A stretch of DNA of 64,000 bases from Tilletia caries (taxonomy: Eukaryota; Basidiomycota; Exobasidiomycetes; Tilletiales; Tilletiaceae), in NCBI GenBank assembly GCA_032718865.1, contig JALUTQ010000005.1, positions 682,001-746,000 on the forward strand, read 5' to 3'. The translations under genes were made by a program, and so were the position numbers. Shown here one piece after another: positions 56,099-64,000 of this stretch (position 1 is the stretch's first letter; the number at the start of each line of letters is the position of its first letter). Under the pieces are notes generated by a model. The model was not told the DNA's origin and searched no databases. It saw nothing but the letters and a program-made list of their open reading frames with translations.

Positions 56099-57411
56099 TC
56101 ATCCTAATACGGGCGAGAAGAGCTGCCCGGGGGGGTAGAATTGCTGACCACCGGGAACCCAACCCTCGGGAGCGTGCTCGCTGATGCGACTGGCCAGACT
56201 GGGAATCTGGTAACCGTATCCCATCGGTGGAACCCCCAAAGCGAGGGTACCATGCGTCCCAGGGCGAGCAGCGAGAGACGACTCAATGGCGGCGAGGCGA
56301 GCATGTACCGCCTCTATAGCGCCGTGCTCCTGCGTCTTTGCCTTTTGCTCTTGAGCCACACGACTGTCTGGGTGTGGTGGCTGGCCGTTTTTCTTCGCCT
56401 TGCAGTGCTGAATGAGATGACCGACTTTCTTGCAGTGGTAACACGTCGCACCCGTGCGCGAAGCACCAGCGCCTTTACGACGATTCTTCGCCGCGGACTG
56501 CTGTGAAGTCTCAGCGGCAGAGGACAACGCCTGAGAGACGATGAGCGCCATAGCACCGGCGGGAGGCGCTTGTCCCGTCACTGTCGCTGCCGCTATATGA
56601 AGCGACTCTTCAGCGGCAAAGGTTGCGATGACGTCCTCAAAGGTGAGAACCTCGGGTCTCCAGCTGGCCGACAAGGAGGCGCGTATAGCGTCGAAGCGAG
56701 ACCCCAGGAAAACACGCAGAACGATCCCGACCTTGCGAACCTGAGACACGGGCTCCCCTCCGGACATGAACACTTGATTGAAGAGGAGTTCAAGGTCCTG
56801 AGAGACCTGAGTCACGGTCTTGTCTCCGAGAGTGTAGGTCGTGAGTTCGTGTTCCGCCGTCTGCATAGTCGCCACATCTTGTCCAGCGTACTTCTTGGAG
56901 AGGGCAAGCCAGATGCCTTGTCCGTCGCTTCCGTCGGCACCGACGAATTTCGTTACGTCGCTCTTTGTCTTCTCGTCAAGCGATTGAATGAGGAGACTGC
57001 CGGCCGTGGTCAAGTCCGAAGAACGATACGCCGTTGCATCGTCAACGGAGGCGAGTTCATCGGCTTTGTCTGGGTTGGCGAAGATGCGCCGATAGCAGTC
57101 GACGGAGGTCGCAGGGTGGCCATGAATGAGGTACCAAAGTCGACCGTCATTGTGAGGCTGAAGGAGGGCGGCCATATCCGTGCGCCACGAGATCCAGTTG
57201 CGCTTTCCCTCAAGGAGAGCAATCGTCGCCTTGGTGCTTGCACCTTTAGGCTTGGCAGGGGAACGCTGAGCACGCACAAGGCGAGCCAGCACAGCGTCGT
57301 ACGTCAAGGAGGATCCCAAAATCCGGATGCCGATGCCATCTTGAGGCCCGAAAATTGGCGGGGGGGAAGGAACGCTTTGTCTTGGCCTTGAGTGCCAGCG
57401 GTGGTAGACAT
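56099..57411 (-). pseudogene. gag: copia gag polyprotein, frame break in an N-terminal C7 run
   Basis: Capsid/nucleocapsid. The ATG at 57411-57409 (MSTTAGTQGQDKAF) enters a C7 run at 57360-57366, after which that frame ends within 20 codons. One extra C would join it to the long gag frame, which has no early ATG of its own. The capsid region includes LLEGKRNWISWRTDM and WYLIHG (UBN2/gag-like); the zinc knuckle is CYHCKKVGHLIQHC. It ends at TGA near 56099, close to another C7 run at about 56129. Confidence 0.85.
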
Positions 57412-57600
57412 AATGTTGACTGTCTACATTTGTTAAGGAGAGTGAACCACCAGGGTTGTAGTCGTTAGAGGCGTGAGGTATCGTGAAGACGTGAAGGGTG
57501 ATCAGCCCAAGAGAGAAGGCGCCAGAAAAAGAGGAAGAGGGTACGATAAAAAAGGGAGTAACTTGTAAGTACTAAGTTGCTATGCCCTCGCACAGTCGGA

Positions 57601-57617
57601 GCATTGGGCTCATAACC
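57601..57617 (-). other. Primer-binding site, initiator tRNA-Met half-molecule type
   Basis: Minus strand GGTTATGAGCCCAATGC directly follows the 5' LTR. Its complement GGGCTCATAACC is the anticodon-arm sequence (CAU) of eukaryotic initiator tRNA-Met, the same site used by Drosophila copia, rather than the tRNA 3' end used by Ty1. Confidence 0.75.
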
Positions 57618-57948
57618 TGTCGTAGTTCTAGACGAACAGGTACGACTCCTGTTGGCTACTCACCGATGAAGGTGGAAGGCCAGAGGTTGTGCGAAGTCAA
57701 GCAGTAAATGAAGATGAAGGTATGAAAGGACAAGTGATGTATTCGAGGGGGAAAGGACGAGACAACGAGAGTGAGAGTATATGTACTCCAAGGAGACGAA
57801 CGATAGGGGCTATTGGGAAGTAGATGCTTGTGAAGGAGAGATGAATTGTCCGATGGCTCGAATCGAGGAAAAAGAGGTAGGTGCTGAGACTGATGTGGTA
57901 GAGAAGGTGAAGCGAAGGGAACGAGCGATCATGTTCCATTTCATGACA
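57618..57948 (-). repeat. 5' LTR of the copia element
   Basis: 331 bp, matches 52236-52566 at every position I compared. Confidence 0.96.
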
Positions 57949-57953
57949 CCAGT
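57949..57953. repeat. 5-bp target-site duplication, right copy
   Basis: CCAGT, identical to 52231-52235. Confidence 0.9.
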
Positions 57954-58142
57954 TCCCATCCCAACATTTCATGAGGTTGTCGCTCTTGACCGCGTCCACC
58001 ACAATCTCGACACCGCCGTCTCAGGAATCAGAGACCTCGCAGGCCTGCTTCCCAGTGAGGACTTTGTCAGGCGCACTGAGTCAAGCACGAACGAGGCCCA
58101 GCGGGAGCGAAATTCTCAAGATATTCCTCAATCACACGGAAG

Positions 58143-58998
58143 ATGTCGAATAGCAGTGGACGAGTATCACGGGAGGAGGTGAGTCGGCTCAGAAGGCCTT
58201 ACGCGCCCGAGAGCGACCTTGGAAAGACGCACGGCTGACAGGAATGAATGTCTGTCTGTTCTCAGTTTGTGACCTTGCTGGGCGAGCTGTTTGAGAAGTC
58301 CAAGGCAGAGCATTCAGTGTACATCACGCAGAAGCCATGTGAGTTATTCCTGTGCTCCAAAAGCGACCGGGGTGAGCTGACCATATGTGTCCTCTTTCTT
58401 CACACTTACACCGCCGCAGATGCAGGCGATGATGAGGTCGCAGGGCCAGCGGTACTCCTAAGAGTCAGCGACGGCAGGGACGACAAGGACAAGCGGGCAA
58501 AATTCAGCACAATAGTCAGTCTCTCTTTACCTCTATTATATGCTTGGGTCTGTTGCGCTGATCCTATTTCTGCATCCTCTCCGCGAATCAGATCCCGGCC
58601 GCAGAAGTGAACGAGTTCTTTGCGCAGCACTACCTTCCTCAATTACGAGCCTCTCTTACCGCGGCTACCTTGAGGAAGCGTGATAAGGCGAAGGAACGCA
58701 AGGTTGCGAAGACGCTAGCCACTCTGAAGGAGCGAAGGGAGAAGAATGGAGGCGTCGAGCCTGTAGACGGCGTAGGCAGTAGTAAGTACCATGCCATTTC
58801 GAAACTGTGTGCCTGCTAGGACCAGCTGAGCATTTATCTCTGACTTGAACAGAGCGAGGCGCGGGTCACCGGAAGCGACAACGAGCGGAGAAGAGGGCGG
58901 CACGGTTACGGAAGGAGAAGACCAAGGAAGCACAGAAGCTGAAGTCCAGCAGCGGGTCGTCAGGATCAGCCGAGGATACCATCATGATCGATGCATAG
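58143..58998 (+). CDS. SRP14: Signal recognition particle subunit SRP14
   Basis: Binds the Alu end of SRP RNA and contributes to elongation arrest of secretory proteins. Exons are 58143-58178, 58266-58338, 58420-58514, about 58592-58781 and 58853-58998, giving about 179 residues. Recognised by EEFVTLLGELFEKSKAEHSV, YITQKPY, PAVLLRVSDGRD, KFSTIIPAAEVNEFFAQHY and LRKRDKAKERK. The C-terminal extension is Lys/Arg-rich (RKRQRAEKRAARLRKEKTK) and then Ser-rich, longer than in animals and similar in style to other fungi. The copia insertion stops 195 bp before its ATG and so lies in its promoter. Confidence 0.9.
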
Positions 58999-59490
58999 CC
59001 CTGAACGCACAAGGCATGGGATCGCGGCTTCGTCCTGACGGAACGGACCCCCAAATCATCTCATTGCCTGTACTTGCCACCCTTCGCGAATCACAACCTG
59101 CCAGGAACTGCGGACACAGACCTCCCGGATCCCGAGTTCGTGTCTTGCCTCTCTGCTGGCAAATTGGCATCTCGCCTCTGCCCAGCGAGTTCGTTATGAG
59201 CATGGCATCCAGTTTCCCGGCCGAGAGACGGCCGAGATAAGTCATCCATTCATCTCGCGCCCGCTTGCCCTCAATTTTTGGGCGTGCCTGAGTTTGAGCG
59301 AGTTCGTGGTTCGTGTTTCGCGTCATGGTTGTGAAAAGGACAACGAGGATCGCGTATTGAGGTCTGTGTCCTTGGCTTGCGCTTCTTCCTCGACCGCGAT
59401 AGGGGCTGCAGCGTCGGTCACTGGCTGCCAGAGTCGAGCTTCCCAGCCCTTCTCCAGCATCGCGATCCGCCCCGACAGCAATCACTTATT
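58999..59490. other. Spacer between SRP14 and the Ser-rich protein gene
   Basis: No gene seen. The frame of the next gene is open back to 59377, but without an ATG before 59491. Confidence 0.4.
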
Positions 59491-62400
59491 ATGGCAACCT
59501 TGGAGGCCATCCGTCCCGCTCCGGGCGTCCCTGCAGGGACGACGGCAAGGACAGCAGAGACAGCGTCCGGGTCGCCGTCGACGCCAGCACTTCGAGCACT
59601 CTCGCCTCCGCCGCCGTCGCCCATCTCGCCGCCCTTTGCGCGCTCGCAGCAGCGACATATGAATCTCGTCTTGCCGCCCGTGCCAGATCATGAGCCGGAC
59701 GACACGGCCAGTCCCCTCATGGGATCGACCCTGTACGATCGTCGTCAGCAAGCCCAGCAGCAGTCTCGGAATATTCGCAAGCTCCGCCTGCCTCCTGGTC
59801 GAATGGTCAACAGCGGCATCGGCAGCAGCTCCAGCAACCTCGGATCGAGCTCGAAGTCAGGAGTGTCGGTACGCGCTCAGACCTTGTCCACAACAACTCC
59901 AGCATCATTATCCTTCAACGGCGCGCGGCTCGCAGACGATGATGAGGTCGAAGAGGTTCTCGAAGAGCTCGATGACGAGCCACAGCAAGATCAGTCTGAG
60001 CAGAACGGCCCCTTCGACATCAACGCGTCGTGTCTCGCTGTGCAAAATGCCGCCCTGGCAGCGCTGAGGTCCTGCATTTATTCCATGCTCAGCCTCAGCG
60101 CGCCCGAGGGCAACACAGACTCGTCCAACCCAGTCGCTACGGTACAGATCCTGAATCAGATATTGCAAAGCACCTATACATTCGCATCGGGCCCTACATC
60201 GTCGTCACAACTTTCAGCTTTGACCAGGCAACTCAATCACGTCGCTGCTCAACAGCCACTGCTGGCCAGCAGCGATGATCTTAGCATTTCCCACGCTCTG
60301 ATCAATCTTCTCGCCGCTCTCCAGGCCGCTCGTGACGCGCCTCCGCCTCCGCCAAGCGGGAACTCAGATTCGCATTCGCGAAGCAGGAGCACGGAGGACC
60401 GCTCGTCATCTTCCACCCACGGCCATCAACGCGAAGCAGATTCTCCGACATCTTGTCAGTCATCTACCCTCTCTCCGCCCGTCTCGACCGCCACGTCTAC
60501 AGCTGGCTCAGAACAGGCTACAGATACTCGTACCGGAGTCGATTCAGGGCCTTCGACCTTCGCACGCCCCGGATCCATCACGACTATGGCATCCAGCCCG
60601 GCTGCGAGCGAAGAGCTGAGGGATCCCTTCGCGGAGACAAAGTATCAGGACGAGTTCAGCATCCTCCTGCGTCGCCTTCAAGCTCTTTCTGCGTTGGTTC
60701 CCGACTCGGTTCCAACCCCAAAAGCATCAAATGGCCCCGAGACAGATTCGGAATCGCCTTTCCAGACTCCCGTGGTACAACAACGCCCTTTCGCACAAAC
60801 GAAACGTGCAACGACCGCGGCCGACCCATGGATGCGACTCAAAACTTTGGTTACTGAAGTTCACGACTTGACCGCAGCGAAGAAGCAGAGTTCTGCGCAC
60901 CAAGCCTTGCCTTCCACCGGATCAGGGTTGGTTAACAGTCAAAGCATGCACGGCCATGGCCATTCTTCGGCAGCAGGAAAAAACCACAGTCGTAGTAGAA
61001 GCGCTTCTCGGCACGGCTCCTTCAGCAGTACAAACTCGGTTGGCCATGTCCTTGACGCTGGTACACTGCTTGCCGGTCATCTAGCAAATAGTCACGACGG
61101 TCTATTTGCCTTCACAGCCCCCGGCGATGTTAGAAGCAGCTCCAGTAGTGGCAGGATGTCCGTCCGCTCCAGCTCCTTCTCGACTGGTGGCCCTTTCGCG
61201 GAAGCTCCAAATTGGTTGTCCGGGCCGTCCGCAACAACGTCGATCGGATCTAGGCCGGTCATCGAACGAAGAAACAGCTTGAGCAGTTCGACGGACCTGA
61301 GCTCCGGCGGTACCGCTCCGCCGAAGTACTCCATGGACAGTCTAGTAGATCCGTACATGTGCGGACCGGAGAGCCAGGTTGATCTTCGCAAGAGGCAGCT
61401 TCCCATCTACTCTGGAAACACAACCTATGCGAGTGCCAGCGAAGAGAAGATGGTATTGGGCTTCCAGTCGCAAGAGAGCCTGCAAAGTGTCACCGGGACA
61501 TCGAGTCAAGAACCTGGCTCGTATCAAGTTCGAGATCGGATGAAAAAGTCACTGGCGGGCGAGCTCGACGCCGTCGAAGACGGCCTTGAAAGACTTTTCG
61601 CGGCCGGCCCTCAGCTGTCGAATCAACGAGCTGAACCTCGACCTCGTCGCAAGAGCGCTGCGTCAGATTCCTTTACCATTCAGGATGATTCGAAGGACTT
61701 ACCTGCATCCGCTTTGGGACGCTCCACGGGCAAGGGGAAGATGTCCTCTCTTGGCCGTGCGGAGGGCCGGCTCACCAGACAAGTCACGCTGAATGACGTG
61801 TTCGATAAGCTGAGTCGCCCTGAGCTGGACCGAATGGAGGATCAGCGAGCGGCGCCTCCCACAGCTTCGATGTTTGCCAGCAAGCGATCCGTGTCTGTGG
61901 ATCACCGTCTACAGAATCCGCAGAAGGCGTCACTGCTATCGCCAACCCACACAAGGTCACTCAGCCAGCGCCTGGCCGATGTTGTCTCCTTCAAGCGTCC
62001 GACACTGACCCAGCGTCGCACCCCTCCGTCACCACTTGTGCTGTCGGGTGCCAGCTATTCCGCGACAGCAAAATCGTCGCCATTGACGGCTCCTGGTCAT
62101 GACAAGTCAAAGCTGTTCCAGGATCCGGTCTACATCAGTGGTGCCCAGACTGTTTCTAAAGGGCAGAAGGAACGAGCCACCTCGATGGATTTGCGCACTG
62201 CTATCGATGCCATGACGCGAGCTTCAAGGCGGAGCTTTGATGACCAGAGGGCGTCGTTGAAGGTGCGCGTGGGAACAAGTTCCAAGAAGCCGGATCCTGC
62301 CAAGGTGAGTGATGACAGTGAGACTTCGCTCAAAAAGATTTCGAATTCTGATCGTCAGCCTGTTCTTCTCAGACACCATGGCTTGGTGTGGAGCAGCCGG

Positions 62401-63174
62401 ATGTCGATTTATTCGATAAGCTTGTCCAAAGCTCGACTCGCTCACGCTTTTCCGACCAGGAAGCTGAGTTCCGATCTCCCAAAAGCGCGAGCGTCAAAGT
62501 GGGTCCTGCACGTCATCAGACCCATGCATCTGTCGCTTCGATTTGGACTTCCATGCCTGGATCAGCCCCCTTGGAAGGGACCTTTCCCTCCAAAACGAAT
62601 GAGCGATCTGCGCCTGGAGGTGAACCTCTTTCTGAGCGGTCCAGATCGGATGGCCCTTCCAAGACCAGTTCTGACCGCCCTTCCTCGAATGCCTGGGCAC
62701 TCAATCATCGCGTCACGCATTCCGTTCCTTCTGCGGTCCCACGGCCGAATCGCGACGAACGCAGTGAAGCTGGCGTTTCATCGGAGATGAGCAGCGCAAC
62801 AGCTCATGTGAAGCCGGCCAGTCTCGCTGCGGCAGCCGCATTTTGGGGATGGGAGCAGGTTCAGGATCCATCGGCATCTCCGCGAGAGGTTGTTCAGCCG
62901 ACCGAAGGGGTTGGACAGGTCCCGAGCGTGAGAGACAATATCCCATCCGGAGCGCTTGACGACGAGAGGGATTTTCAGCAAGGGCTGTCGGAGGCTACCT
63001 CACCGACGGGCAGCCGTGTCCCAACCGTGATGGAGCAGGCAGCCTCTTCCGGTGAGTCCCACTGGCACAACGGGCACAGTGCTGACTGACCGAGCAAAAG
63101 TTCAATTTGGGCATTGAACTTATTTTTCTGTCTTCACAGGCTGGACTGTTTCGCCGAGAGTCAACGTGGCTTAA
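59491..63174 (+). CDS. Large Ser-rich protein of unknown function
   Basis: Exons are 59491-62304, 62373-63051 and 63140-63174, giving 1175 residues; the last exon codes WTVSPRVNVA. No family recognised. A moderately ordered patch lies at about 165-275 (FDINASCLAVQNAALAALRS, QILNQILQSTYTFA, LINLLAALQAARDA), predicted helical. Another lies near 390 (EFSILLRRLQALSALVPDS). The rest is Ser/Thr/Pro/Arg-rich with many SRS and RSxS sites, suggesting a heavily phosphorylated scaffold. One motif, KKSLAGELDAVEDGLERLFAA, near residue 690 looks amphipathic. ATG 59491 is the first in frame. Confidence 0.75.
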
Positions 63175-63188
63175 GGTCCATTCATATC

Positions 63189-64000
63189 ATGCTTCGCCTT
63201 CCGAACCGTCCAGAAGCAGAGGCAAACACAATCATGGCCACCATGACATACACAATTCCCAACAACGATACCACTTCTCTGCACATACATACAGTCACAT
63301 CAGAACAGTTACCCACTATTCACGTTTTTCAACTTCCCGAGGCGGCCGCGGCCGGGCAAAGCGGCAGGGTACATGCTGAGGTGGACCATGGCAGCATCAA
63401 AGTGCACATGTGTCCAAGCATCACCGGCAGCAACGAGGATATTCCAGGAACTTTACCACTTTCACACAATTTATTGACGGCGATTCAATGCGAGGGACTC
63501 ATTTGCGACGGTTGTCTGGCGCCACTGGCACGATGGTCCGCTGCGGTGACATACCGCGCTCTGCCATCCGATCACTGGGAGGAGCTCGTCGAGGCCTGGA
63601 TGTGCCATGCGGATCAGCGCTTGCACGAGAGCATTGCGAAGGGCAGAGATGCAGTGCAGCGGAGCGGAGCGGGGGAGGAACAGGACGAGGTTTGGGTCGG
63701 CGATTTCCACTTGGCGATTTCTCGAGGCAAGGTCACGGGTGCTACTGTACCAATTGATTCACAGGTGAGCCACCACGGCCGTTTTCCTATCCCCTTCCAT
63801 TTCCTCTTCCTCCCAAAAACGAACCGATAGAAGACCGTCGTCGACTACATTCCACCGACGTGCTCGACCTGCCTGGAGGGGCGAGATGAGCGGACGCTCT
63901 CGTAAGGACGGTGCGGCTGTGGTGCGCTCTCGAACTGCTTCGGCCCTCGACCGCTGAAAGATGCGGAGAGTAGTCATCTTGTTCGAGATGTTGCACCACG
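63189..64000 (+). CDS. UBE3D-like (HECT-type E2-binding) protein, 5' part
   Basis: Runs off the window end. Exons are 63189-63764 and 63831-63901, with a GTAAGG donor at 63902 leading into an intron beyond the window. The family (E3D, HECT-like E2-binding) binds ubiquitin-conjugating enzymes. It is recognised by CDGCLAPLARW, followed by the LPS-x2-W segment LPSDHWEELVEAWMCHADQRL, then VWVGDFHLAISRG, then CSTCLEG in exon 2. The ATG at 63189 is only 15 bp after the stop of the previous gene. ATG 63234 (MATMTYTIPN) has the better context and may be the real start. Identification is moderate because the rest is missing. Confidence 0.65.

Larger units (their letters stand above)
52236..57948 (-). 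mobile_element. Ty1/copia LTR retrotransposon, 5.7 kb, recent insertion
   Basis: Two 331-bp LTRs (52236-52566 and 57618-57948) that appear identical, starting TGTC and ending GACA. The 5-bp target duplication CCAGT lies at 52231-52235 and 57949-57953. Transcription runs leftward. Gene order is gag, protease, integrase, reverse transcriptase, RNase H, which defines copia. A primer-binding site and a polypurine tract are present. It sits in the divergent promoter between the LEA-2-like gene (ATG 156 bp away) and SRP14 (ATG 195 bp away). The coding region is interrupted only at 7-nt C/G runs and at the gag-pol junction. Confidence 0.96.

Noticed and set aside
59377..59490. Earlier start for the Ser-rich protein
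   Set aside because: The upstream codon is TTG and the first in-frame ATG is 59491.
1..64000. tRNA, rRNA or CRISPR features
   Set aside because: Looking for B-box-like GGTTCGA and cloverleaf arms, conserved rRNA blocks and regularly spaced repeats gave nothing supportable by eye.

Overview
This window is nuclear DNA from a basidiomycete fungus, most likely a member of Ustilaginomycotina (smut relatives). The genes are dense and lie on both strands. They are interrupted by short GT-AG introns of about 60-130 nt. Leaders are long and pyrimidine-rich, and many proteins carry Ala/Ser/Gly low-complexity inserts. The lineage call is an inference from gene style and content, not from a marker gene.

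Layout. A dephospho-CoA kinase gene (minus, cut by the window start) diverges from a PUF4-type mRNA-binding protein gene. A secreted, probably GPI-anchored GH79-like glycosidase gene and a small Cys-rich acidic ORF follow. Bases 10866-16914 are a complete but decayed 6-kb PIF/Harbinger DNA transposon: 35-bp inverted repeats, a transposase with one stop codon, and a convergent Myb/SANT DNA-binding gene with frame breaks. Next come heme oxygenase (minus), a DUF4336 protein (plus), a seven-span membrane protein (minus), the TRAPP subunit Bet5 with giant inserts (plus), and the PP4 regulatory subunit Psy2/SMEK (minus). A 542-bp hAT-like MITE with a perfect 8-bp target duplication lies just upstream of Psy2. 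Cystathionine gamma-lyase (minus) follows, and then a scrambled relic made of a DUF6589 fragment against a helicase fragment. A 1630-residue low-complexity protein (minus) diverges from the rRNA 2'-O-methyltransferase SPB1 (plus). Then come an NCE101-like mini-protein (minus), another seven-span protein (plus) and an LEA-2-like membrane protein with an apparent 8-nt microexon (minus). A 5.7-kb Ty1/copia element with LTRs identical by eye sits between the LEA-2-like gene and SRP14. The right end holds a 1175-residue Ser-rich protein and the start of a UBE3D-like E2-binding protein.

How it fits together. Most cellular genes are housekeeping: CoA synthesis, mRNA decay, haem breakdown, Golgi tethering, PP4 signalling, transsulfuration, ribosome biogenesis and SRP. 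No operon-like pathway cluster is visible. The accessory content is three mobile elements of three superfamilies plus one relic, all placed between host genes. I saw no tRNA, rRNA or CRISPR array.

One technical point matters for reading the sequence. I found no G or C homopolymer longer than 7 nt, and every frame break in the copia polyprotein that I could localise falls at a 7-nt G/C run. Those breaks may therefore be homopolymer miscalls rather than real mutations. The Harbinger breaks are not at such runs.
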